Position numbers and translations under genes: made by a program. Source: Eustoma russellianum (Eukaryota; Streptophyta; Magnoliopsida; Gentianales; Gentianaceae). Taken from it: a DNA stretch of 64,000 nt. Location of the stretch: NCBI GenBank assembly GCA_036186865.1, contig AP025055.1:9109129-9173128 (forward strand), given 5' to 3'. The notes under the pieces were generated by a model. The model saw nothing but the letters and a program-made list of their open reading frames with translations. It was not told the origin of the DNA and made no database searches. Shown in pieces: positions 22,585 to 31,772 of this stretch (positions are counted from its first letter, which is position 1; each line of letters begins with the position of its first letter).

Positions 22585-23533
22585 TGATCAGGTCTTCCTA
22601 ATGGATTGGCGAATCTCAGTTTGTTCTGCCCGTATCATTAGTGTTACGGGCAGGCGTGGTATGATTTCTCTTCCATCAATATGCTGCTACATTTTCTTAA
22701 TTCTCAGCACTAACACTATTCTTTTATCATCCACGCGCGTTGCTTGGCGGATCCATTTCACTACACCCCTGAGTTGCGGCTGCCAAGATTGTTCAGCGCA
22801 CATTTTTCATCAGGATTGGCGGTTTTATGTACTCTCTGCCTGTACTCGATTGTGTACAGGCAGTCTTGGTATGATTTACATTCTCTTCAACTATTGGATA
22901 GCGGTACACATTGTTTTGCCCACTTACATTTTTCATGATTACATGACATGTGTTTCCTGCCAACACGATGATGGGTTCCTCTGGCTCCGGACACACGACT
23001 ATCGTATCCACAGGCGTGACGTATCTGCAGGCGTGTCTTGTATTTGATGCCGGCACATTAGTTTGTGTTGGCAGGCGTGGCATGATCATCGCATACTGCT
23101 TTTACAACGATCCATCCCGTCTACTATTTCTGCTCTGCTCCGTAACTATTTTCTTTTTTGCATGGCTGCAATTTTGGCTTGGCATGGATATACCGCCCGA
23201 TTACATGAGAGGTGCTAAAACAGCGGATCATTTCCGGACGGAGTTACATGGCATGATCTGCATTCTTGTGCATTGGTGCAACTCACAGGATTATTATGTT
23301 TTTCATTTATCCGATGGTGTATATCAACACTCCATATATATAAATATGTACGCTTTTTCCTTCGTCAAGGTTTTATCCACAAGGGTGGTTTTACTTGACA
23401 AGGTTTTAATGCGGCATATCATATATTATATGGATGTTGATAATCGCATATTTGATTGTTTCCATCTTCCGTTATTGTAATAAGGTATTCCTCCGCCAAA
23501 AGAGAGGGCTTATCTTAATAAAATATTTCGTTT

Positions 23534-23534
<1 letters not shown>
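22585..23534 (+). other. LINE D 3' UTR with three stem-loop modules
   Basis: Hairpins: CTGCCCGTA/TACGGGCAG at 22626-22653 (perfect), CTGCCTGTAC/GTACAGGCAG at 22836-22863 (perfect), and TGCCGGCAC/GTGTTGGCA at 23048-23073 (two G-U). Each is followed within ten bases by GGTATGA or GGCATGA. The 3' end has TTCCTCCGCCAAAAGAGAGG at ~23489 and AATAAA. Confidence 0.78.
23339..23425 (+). other. LINE 3' stem-loop motif, copy D
   Basis: Arms are GTCAAG and CTTGAC (U-A type). Sequence and inner hairpin are otherwise as in copy C, so both sides of the pair changed together. Confidence 0.87.

Positions 23535-23577
<43 letters not shown>
23535..23577. repeat. (TA)n microsatellite, LINE D tail
   Basis: An almost pure TA tract follows the LINE D 3' end where a poly(A) would be expected. 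Confidence 0.9.
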
Positions 23578-23580
<3 letters not shown>

Positions 23581-24879
23581 CACATGCATGAAAGTGCAGC
23601 CTAGTGGATTTATGAAAGAACATTCAAATGATTAGGATATGAGATAAATATATATATGCATATATATAGGTATTATTGAGGAAAACATATACATGGAGTA
23701 TATGTGCATGTTTCGGCCATAAGGCCTTAAGGGATAAGTTATTTCAACCAAAATTTATTTAGAACCTTAAATGGGAGTTATGGTGGGAAGGTAAAGAGGT
23801 TTTTCTTTTCATTGAAGAAGGTCTTTTCCCCTCCCCATGAGGAGCCGCCAGCTACCTCGCCCCAAGAAGAGTAATCTCCCCTCTATTAACACAAAAGCCT
23901 TGATACCTCCACATTTAAGTCTTATTCAAGGAATAGTTTTCAAACTTTCCCTCCCTCTTTTCAAAAGAAACCGGATGGAGCCTTGAACAAGAGAAAGCTA
24001 AGAACCCTCCAATCTCAAGAGTTGTCTAGGTAAGATCACTCTCCATAATTTTCAATAAGTTACATCTTAGAGGTTGAAGCTCACAAAGCCTCCTTTTCTT
24101 TGATAAAACCGTGACCACCATGGCACTAGGAGAAGGCCTCAAGACGATAGACGAGAGGGTGTGTCTTAGCAAGAGTGGATCGTTCTCAACCCGTTCAAGA
24201 TGCATATGGTAAGATCACCTAACCCTCAACTTAGTTAAGTTATGAGAATAAGGAAGTGGCTAACAACTACTATACGCCGTATGTAATAGGGAAAGATGGG
24301 AGGAAATACTTCCCCTACTAACAAGTTCACGCAAGGACTTCAAAGGCAAGTACACTATACTCTTTGTGGCTTGAATGTGAGAGTGTTTGCATGAATGGCT
24401 AGATGAACCTAAGATTTAATCTTAGTTGTTATGTGTTAAGTTTTAAGGCCTAACTTTCGGCCTAGGGGCCAAATAGGGTGTAGGTGCGTGTCTTTGCTTA
24501 AAGATGGAACCTTTGTGGTTTATATACACCATTATATGTTAATCTAAGTTGAACAAGCTTAAGATCTTTTCTTTTCCATGGTAAGAGCTCACGGTGAAGA
24601 GGGTGAAGGGAATGAGAGTGATATTGCATGAAAATGACTACTTAAGTGGTAAAGTGTAGACAAAATTATGCTCTTGTGTGTGTTAAGCGTAACATGAACT
24701 TGGATACATCATTTTGTCTTGCATACACTGAGAAAGGGGCTGTGGTGACTGGGGTGCGTGTGCACCCAAAATCGTTGCTAGTGTGGTTTTAGTAGGAACG
24801 TTATATGTTAGCCAAAGGATGATGTATTGGGGTGCATAAACTGTTTAGTAAGGGATTTTCATGTGATGTTTGTAGCAAG

Positions 24880-25640
24880 TTGAACCTGTATATTTCCTAC
24901 AAAAAGAGTAAGATTGATGCTTAATTAAGTGTTTATGACAAAAATTCAAGTTAAGGTCAATTAGGAAGGAAATGTGACAAACTAGGAAATTTACTGGAAC
25001 AAGACAGAAATTTGGGCTGTATTGTGAGACCTGAAAAGAGATCCTAGAAACATTCAATTTAGTTGACTTTTGGTATGACACTAGTTTTATGTGTATTTTA
25101 TATGTGAGAGTTGGAATTTCATTAAAAAGAGCTACGGTTTATTTTTAATAAATTTCCTAGTAAAGTTGGTCCTGCTGAGAATACTGTACTGGATAGAATT
25201 TAAGCATCTCGTTGAGTAGGCTAGCAATAGACCTTAGAAGTATACAAATTAGCTAATTTTCGGTATGACACTAACCCTATGAATTTAGTTAAGGTGGGAG
25301 TTGGAATTTTGACAAAATGAGTTACGGTTTATTTTTAATGAATTTTCTGGTAAAATGGGTCAGGCTGAAATTCGCTGGACTGGCAGAATTAGTGTGGCAT
25401 GTTGCATGATCTGGAATTGGACCTTAGAAAAACGCAATTGAGCCAAATTTTGGTAAGATGCTGGTCCAATGAGTTTATTAAGCTGAAGAGTTGGAATTAT
25501 CGAAAAAGGACTTAAGGATTGGTCACAATAAATTTTATAGTGAAATTAGTCATTCAAGAATTCAGTTTGTACCCGCTTTATGAAAAAGAATAAATGATCC
25601 CCTTATCGAGGTCGTAATTCTGTAAAACTTTCATGGCAAT
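24880..25640 (+). repeat. ~190-bp degenerate tandem repeats inside the LTR
   Basis: The landmark TTTTGGTATGACACTAG recurs at 25071, 25261 and 25451 (the last as TGGTAAGATGCTGG), a period of 190 bases. Other landmarks (GAGTTGGAATT, then GGTTTATTTTTAATAAATTT) share the period. An older unit is faintly visible before 25000. The same repeat appears inverted at 62870-63260. Confidence 0.8.
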
Positions 25641-25973
25641 CACTTACGACATGTATGAAGGAGTACATGAAAACCACTTGGTTTAAAATGATTATTTTAA
25701 TAGGAAATCACTACGGAGAAGTCGACGCCACTAAGCTGGAAATTTTCCAGCATAGCGACGAGATGTACCTATATGTATATGTAACACATTATGCCATGGT
25801 TTGCATACTACATGTCATGCATTGCATCATCGTCACGTACATGATTTACGGCATTGATTTTATGTGAAATAAAGATGAAAAGCGTTTTCAAAAAAGATGA
25901 TTTTTGTTTTTGAAAGAACGTTTCCCCACCGGTACCGTGTGTGAGTATCAACTTGGCCAGTAAGAACCCGCCC

Positions 25974-26156
25974 AGATCTGGGTTAATTGATCTAATGGTA
26001 TGACCGTTCAGGCCCGGAGAAGAATAGACCTGATGATGACCGGTCGGGCCCGGAGAGAATAGACCTGATAAGAAGATGATGTTACTGTTTCGAATCCGGG
26101 AATAATAGATTCGAAGGGGAGACGTTACCGCCTCAGATCCGGGAAGATAGATCTGA
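25974..26156 (+). repeat. array of five small hairpins with different stems and a common loop
   Basis: Stems: AGATC/GATCT (25974-25993), TCAGG/CCTGA (26008-26033), TCGGG/CCTGA (26044-26068, one G-U), TTCGAATC/GATTCGAA (26089-26115), TCAGATC/GATCTGA (26133-26156). Loops of modules 2-5 share a CCGGGA-(GA)-ATA core. Spacing is 34-45 bases. Confidence 0.75.
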
Positions 26157-26986
26157 ACACTCTATTGTTTTATTACGATGATGATTTGGAAGAAAAGCAT
26201 GAAAGATCATATTCTCATTGTTGTCATGATGCATCACACATACATATGCATGCATATCACGTTTATGGAGTCATTGTGTTGTGACACATGATGCTTAGAC
26301 TAAGTTGTTATCACCTTGTAGACCCTAAGTATGAATTCATTAAGTTATGATTCTTGTTATATTATGAATTGATGCGAGTTACAGTCCGTTATTGTTATGT
26401 TCTGTATTAAGTAACGATTTTGTTAAGTCATGATCTTGATACATTAAGTGTTGATTCCTATCGAGTATTGGATGGAGGACAGGTATGCTTCTAAACCGAA
26501 TTTTTTTGGGGTTCGGTTCTTGTACGCACTTTCCATTTAATCCTTAATTATTATAGTATACTTGCTGGTGACTTTGTCACTCACCCCCTATTTTTCCTCC
26601 CAGAAGTTGCAGGGGACAAAGTAGAGTGGATTGAGGACGAACCTAGGGTTCCGTACCCGTGAGTGCAGTGAAGGATGGACGAATTTAGGAGACCTGACTT
26701 GCCAGCTCTGATTGATGGCTGAATTATGTATTTGGGATGGAAAAACATTTGCTTTTGTCACTTTCGATACATTTGATCTGGGTTGTAAACTTTGAATGGT
26801 CGTGAGGATGTTTTTAATTTGAAGTTTTAAAATTCTGCCACAGTTTCTCTTATTTATGTGTAAGCGCAAAAATCCATGAATTTATATCATGGATCATGAC
26901 ACGTATGGACGACGCCTAGTACTCTCCTTAGTGAAGTACGACGGGTGCACCGACTTCGGCAGGGCCGGGGTGCGGGGCACCACAGG

Positions 26987-26998
26987 TGGTATCAGAGC
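26987..26998 (+). other. primer-binding site (initiator tRNA-Met type)
   Basis: TGGTATCAGAGC starts two bases after the 5' LTR and is complementary to the 3' end of plant initiator tRNA-Met. It is the usual site for Ty1/copia and chromovirus elements. Confidence 0.92.
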
Positions 26999-27279
26999 CA
27001 AGGCTCCAAATCCGGGCATAATATAAAATTAAGTTATGATTGTAGTCAACTAAGTTTGATCTTAGATCTAAGTTCTGATCTTAGATGAGAGTTGACCTTA
27101 GAATAGGACGACTTAGACTAGAAAGTTAGGGTTTCGGTTGATAACAAAGCCCTTGGTTACGGATCTTCCTTAGAATACGAACCGTATCAAATCTATTATG
27201 TGCCACTGGGAACTTTTATTAAGTAGAAGTTGAATAGAATCACTTATTCTTGGTATAACTACAAATAAACAGACGCTAT

Positions 27280-27872
27280 GTGGTGCAGATAACCCCACAG
27301 ACCAGTGCGTGGACATCGTCATTGTCACCTCCGGGAAGTATGGGATTCTATTATTGGCAACTGGCTAAAGCACAAATTCCAAGGTTTGGCGGGGAGTCCG
27401 AACCAGAGGAAGCCAAAAAGTGGTTGGACGAGGTTGAAGACCATCTTGATAGAGTGTGGGTACCAGATGAAATGAGAGCCCTAATTGTTTGGCCCTTTCT
27501 AATTGGTAAGGCCAGTCAATGGTGGAGAAAGAGAGTCCAGTCACTATCTCGACCATAGTCTGGGTGAGGTTATTAGAAGAATTCTGTGGAACTTACCTCT
27601 CATGGGAACTAGTGATTGAAAGGATTGAAGAGTTCGATACACTAAGACAGGAACCGGGCACCACGATATCCGAGTATGTCCGTCAGTTCACTATCTTAAG
27701 ACGATATGCTCCCTTGATTATGGAGGATGAACAGTGGAAGGTAACTAAATTCGTACATGGTCTGAACCTTCAGATTAGAGCTAGAGTAGGCAAAGTGTAC
27801 CCAAATACTTTCGATGAACTGATAAGAGACTGCTATAAAGTGGAGCACGATATTCGGATGATGGAGGAATGA
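27280..27872 (+). pseudogene. gypsy gag remnant
   Basis: Two overlapping frames (27280-27558, 27519-27872) together read as one retrotransposon Gag with a frameshift near 27540. Segment 1 has YYWQLAKAQIPRFGGESEPE and AKKWLDEVEDHLDRV, and ends in the Gag signature ASQWWR. Segment 2 has FDTLRQEPGTTISEYVRQF and ends at VEHDIRMMEE. The zinc knuckle and all of pol are missing. A live Gag would form the particle for reverse transcription. Confidence 0.85.
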
Positions 27873-28225
27873 AGGAGATTGAATAGGCGTATGAAGAGAG
27901 AAGATAGAAGGTGGCAGCCGTACCCTTGTGGAACCACGCATAAAGTGATCAGAGACGATAATCAAAGGATAATGCACCCAAGGACCCCGAAACACCCAAA
28001 CTACTGACAGGTACATTGAAATCTCCAAACTAAAGTACTTACGTTTTGTCTTACTTATTTCAAGTAAGAATGAGTCCTAAAGGAATATGATAAGGAACCA
28101 TGAGAAAAGATTCTATCCAGACAGTAATAAATGGACAGAGTAAACAACTAAAAGTTGTAAAGGGACTAGGGAGAAACATGGTAGCGTAGGCCCCACTATC
28201 CCCAGTTTCGAGGACGAAACTTATT
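27873..28225 (+). other. residual interior of the gypsy element
   Basis: Non-coding remnant between gag and polypurine tract. CGAGGACGAAACTTATTTTA at ~28209 matches the end of pol/3' UTR that typically precedes the tract in Tekay/Del elements. It shows that the 3' end is genuine and that a large internal deletion removed pol. Confidence 0.6.
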
Positions 28226-28227
28226 TT

Positions 28228-28238
28228 AGGGGGGAGAA
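28228..28238 (+). other. polypurine tract
   Basis: AGGGGGGAGAA lies immediately before TGTTGTACC of the 3' LTR, the position for plus-strand priming. Confidence 0.85.
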
Positions 28239-30153
28239 TGTTGTACCCCGCTCAAAATTAGTACGACATCTAGGGTTGGGGTGAAGCAAGGCAAAAGAAT
28301 GAGACCTCGAAAGGAAGACATCATCGGCTTTATCTATGATTATTTAAGATTTAAGGGAATTAGCATACCCCCAAGCGCAAAACATGAAGCAAGAGGGCTG
28401 ATTGAAATTTACATATGAGTGTTAAGTTGTTGACCTAAGAATTGAGAACTAATAGAAGTAGTATTTTTAGGCAACTTTAATGTGAAGTCGGACTATATAA
28501 CACGCCCATACATCTGGAAATACATATATACCACAGGATGGACTATCATATAATACAAGGGTTTAATGGATAATGGCCTATAGGAAATGTGTGTAAGGGA
28601 AAAGCCTATATTGATATACAAACACGTACAACATATAAAGAAAAGGATATGGGAGCATGGGTAAGACTCAATCGAATTACACACCCACCAATATTTTCGG
28701 CTAAGGGGATTCTAAGAATAAGGTTCCTTTTACAAACTCCAGAAGATGGGTCTAATTAAGCCCTTAATAAATTGAGAACTCTCTTCATGGCCGTTGGGTA
28801 TTATTTTGAGGTAAGACCAAAAGAACTTTGGCCATCAATTATATAAATCTTTAAGGTCTAGCAGATCTAACTTGGCAGAGAATAGGTGGCACTACACGCT
28901 TGTGTAAGCATTGGATATATATATATGTATATAGATAGGTATGAATATGTGTATATGTACCCTATAATGTGGAAGCTATCATGTAATAAATGGCTCAAGG
29001 GGGGTCACAATGCGATGAAAATACTACTTAAAGGACCGTATAGAAAAGTATGCGACTCTAGGAATCTTCTTGATACTTCATGAATTTCAAAGATCTAAGC
29101 ATACGATATGCTAAAGTGGATCATCCATGTTTAGATATTAAGATGAAAAAATAAGGTCTAAGATATGGATAGATTATGAATAGTACGTGGGTATGCATAT
29201 TGGTATATGTATATACATATATACGAATCCAGGCATATACATACGGCGATAGAATAATTTTCGGAGAAGTATGTTATATGTGTATGTACACACCCTATAC
29301 GGTTAAATATATATACGTACATGGATGTACACGCATCCACTTAGTATTTCCGGATATAATGTGTATTTCTTTTTGAGGTTTATGGCTTATTTCAAAAACG
29401 AAGTATAGATATATATGCATGGGTGCGTGTGTGCATGTATACGGAAATATATAAATATAGCTACACACCTATGGATAAGAATTATGAGAAATTTAGATAG
29501 GCTATGTGTACATATATATATATACATATATATATATGTACATATATATATATATGTGTATATATATATAATTATGAGAAATTTAGATAGGCTATGTGTA
29601 TATTTTTTTTAAGCCAGCATTCAAAAACTCAGTAAATTAGAAGCACTGAAATCCCAGTAACTAGCCCACTAAGTCTTAATAAAATTTATTAAGAACCTTA
29701 AATGGGAGTTATGGTGGGAAGGTAAAGAGGTTTTTCTTTTCATTGAAGAAGGTCTTTTCCCCTCCCCATGAGGAGCCGTCGGCAACCTCCCCCCAAGAAG
29801 AGTAATCTCCCCTCTATTAACACAAAAGCCTCCTTAATACCTCCACATTTAAGTCTTATTCAAGGAATAATTTTCAAACCTTCCCTCCCTCTTTTCAAAA
29901 GAAACTGGATGGAGCCTTGAACAAGAGAAAGCTAAGAACCCTCCAATCTCAAGAGTTGTCTAGGTAAGATCACTCTCCATATTTTTTAATAAGTTACATC
30001 TTAGAGGTTGAAGCTCACAAAGCCTCCTTTTCTTTGATAAAACCGTGACCACCATGGCACTAGGAGAAGGCCTCAAGACGATGCCTAGTACTCTCCTTAG
30101 TGAAGTACGGTGGGTGCATCGACTTCGGTGGGGCTGGGGTGCGGGACGCCACA
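28239..30153 (+). repeat. gypsy 3' LTR (1915 bp, internally deleted)
   Basis: It starts TGTTGTACC, ends GACGCCACA, and is followed by TCTTG. Compared with the 5' LTR it keeps ~250 bp at 28371-28636 and has a longer TA tract at 29512-29571. It lacks ~2.75 kb at ~30080. The TA tract lies near the point where the LINE cluster entered the 5' LTR, so this LTR approximates the empty site. Confidence 0.88.
29512..29571. repeat. TA-rich microsatellite in the 3' LTR
   Basis: An alternating TA/TACA tract, flanked on both sides by the same word (TTATGAGAAATTTAGATAGG), so the tract seems to lie in a local duplication. Confidence 0.85.
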
Positions 30154-30490
30154 TCTTGAGCTTATAGATGGTTCGACAGGATTACAGCATACTTGAACGA
30201 ATGGAGGCTTTTTGAATTATTCATCCATTATGGCATTATTTATGTTACGTCATCACTCCAATTATATAAATATGTACGCTTTTTTCCTTCGCCAAGGTTT
30301 TATCCACAAGGTTGGTTTTACTTGGCAAGGTTTTAATGCGGCATACCATATATGATTGGAGATTAGCTATCCTAGCATCCTTGCACTATCTCTTTACGTA
30401 TGATGATACATTTATATTGTAATAAGGTATTCCTCCGCCATAAGTGAGGCTTTCTCATAATAAATATCTTTTTTGCTTAAAAATATATAT

Positions 30491-30536
<46 letters not shown>
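30154..30536 (+). mobile_element. LINE A, 3' end (continuation)
   Basis: TCTTG at 30154 joins this piece to 9100. It carries the 3' stem-loop motif, TTCCTCCGCCATAAGTGAGG at ~30430, AATAAA, and a (TA)n tail (30482-30536). It is therefore the missing end of LINE A's 3' UTR. Confidence 0.88.
30264..30352 (+). other. LINE 3' stem-loop motif, copy A
   Basis: Arms are GCCAAG and CTTGGC (C-G type). The inner hairpin has CCAC/TTGG, so one inner pair is lost. Confidence 0.83.
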
Positions 30537-30540
<4 letters not shown>

Positions 30541-30958
30541 ATGAAAGACGGGCGGTACCGTCCTGGCGTTTTATTGATAATATAACCGTCACTTGTGGAG
30601 GAGGAATACCATGGTTACATTGATATCCTAGCTATGGTGGGAGATTCTCCCAAATTAAAAAGAATAACATTAAGAAAATGTACATTTTGCGCAAAAAATT
30701 AGCTAAGGATATAACAAGTTTAGTGAAAATAAAATCAGCTATAAAATGTGTAAGACTTTCAAGACGTAAGTGATGCGAAGTGATTTGCCCTTGTTTTCGC
30801 CGCTGCCATTCTTTTGCGTAGCATCCAATATCTTCGAGGAAAAGCCATTGATGTCGTGCTTCTTGCCAACGCCAATGTGACTCCCAAATAACATAGAATA
30901 ACCAATGAGTAAGCCATAGATTATACGAAAAGAACATTTTGATGCTGTTGCAAGTTTG
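30537..30958 (-). mobile_element. LINE H, short 3' fragment (divergent)
   Basis: Minus-strand fragment. Near 30590 it shows CACTTGTGGAGGAGGAATACC, a diverged form of the terminal box. The ~85-nt stem-loop motif was not found, so it is either a different LINE family or truncated. It lies tail-to-tail with LINE A, sharing the TA tract. Confidence 0.45.
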
Positions 30959-31039
30959 ATACATATATATATACATATATATATACACACATATATTTTT
31001 TATATAAAGGCAAGATTTTAGTGAGAATCAATATCCTCA

Positions 31040-31772
31040 CTTATGGTGGAGGAAACCATATACAACAATGTATATCAAACGAGAATAAGAAATGTAAAGC
31101 CGTGATGATGTGTGATCTCCAATCATATATGATATGCCGCATTAAAACCTTTCCAAGTAAAACCACCCTTGTGGATAAAACCTTGGCGAAGGAAAAAGCG
31201 TACATATTTACATCATTGGAGTAAATACGTACGATTACAGTCACGAAACAATGTAAAGAGGAATACAATCTGTGTGCCATCCAAAAAGTGCCTAGAGATG
31301 CTAGGCCGTGGTATGCTGTGGTAATGTATGGCTCCACTCAATTGGCGTATGCAAATTTGACATAGCGCCGCAGCAAGCTCCAGTAGTTTGTGTAAGCGGT
31401 ATCACAAAGTGCCATAGGCTCCCATGGTAAAGCTCCAGATATCCAGTCTAGCAGTTCCCAAGCAAACATCCATGAGAAAGATCCTCGACAGGAAGCAGCA
31501 TGATATGCGTTAGTGTCCACTAATAGATAAGGATGATGACAACCAAACGAATAATGATTCAAATGACATATCAATGTTGCCCAAAGTCCTAGGACTGCGT
31601 GCAACAAACCAAACGAGAAAAGTACTCCAAAACATAACATAGGTAGTCTATGGGAACATAAATGAGTGTCAAGCCGTACCAGGTTGCCTGCATCGCGAAG
31701 ATACAAGCAACATACCAAGAACTCCAGCCAATGAGATCATGTTCAGAGTACATGTAAAATGCCATTTGTATA
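31040..31772 (-). other. LINE E 3' UTR with stem-loop module
   Basis: In sense RNA, 31683-31711 pairs GTTGCTTGTAT with ATGCAGGCAAC: 11 pairs, two of them U-G, loop of seven. The 3' stem-loop motif is at 31128-31210. Confidence 0.75.
31128..31210 (-). other. LINE 3' stem-loop motif, copy E
   Basis: Arms are GCCAAG and CTTGGA: C-G type at the covarying pair, with one outer pair lost. The inner hairpin is intact. Confidence 0.8.

Larger units (their letters stand above)
18012..23577 (+). mobile_element. LINE D, truncated in ORF1
   Basis: It starts abruptly within ORF1, directly after the (TA)n tail of LINE C, and continues through ORF1 C-terminus, complete ORF2 and 3' UTR to a long (TA)n at 23535-23577. 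After it, DNA of the gypsy LTR resumes. Landing in the previous tail would explain the head-to-tail order. Confidence 0.85.
23578..26984 (+). repeat. gypsy 5' LTR, segment 2
   Basis: From ~23745 the text (TTAAATGGGAGTTATGG) matches the 3' LTR at ~29695 and stays parallel to ~24150. The 3' LTR then jumps directly to the equivalent of 26911, so ~2.75 kb present here is absent there. The end (GGGGCACCACA, 26984) abuts the primer site. 23578-23745 has no counterpart in the 3' LTR. With segment 1 the LTR is ~4.4 kb. It contains a ~190-bp tandem repeat and a hairpin array, and no gene. Confidence 0.82.
9101..30153 (+). mobile_element. pol-less Ty3/gypsy element (Tekay/Del-like) with very long LTRs
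   Basis: The LTRs start TGTTGTACC and end in CACA or CCACA (9101-26984 with insertions; 28239-30153). A TGGTATCAGAGC primer site (26987-26998), a short gag remnant and a GGGGGGAGAA polypurine tract complete it. The interior is only ~1.25 kb with no pol, so this is a non-autonomous derivative. TSD TCTTG flanks it. LINEs B, C and D (10139-23577) sit in the 5' LTR. The Gag text (AKAQIPRFGGESEPEEAKKW) and the end motif FEDET-like before the PPT resemble chromovirus Tekay/Del elements; the lineage is my inference. Confidence 0.85.

Noticed and set aside
24880..25640. Possible CRISPR-like or satellite array
   Set aside because: Units are direct degenerate 190-bp repeats without short repeat/spacer alternation; too few units for a satellite here.
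26987..26998. Possible tRNA-Met fragment (also 52051-52061)
   Set aside because: Only 11-12 bases, complementary rather than identical to the tRNA 3' end, and placed next to LTRs: primer-binding sites.
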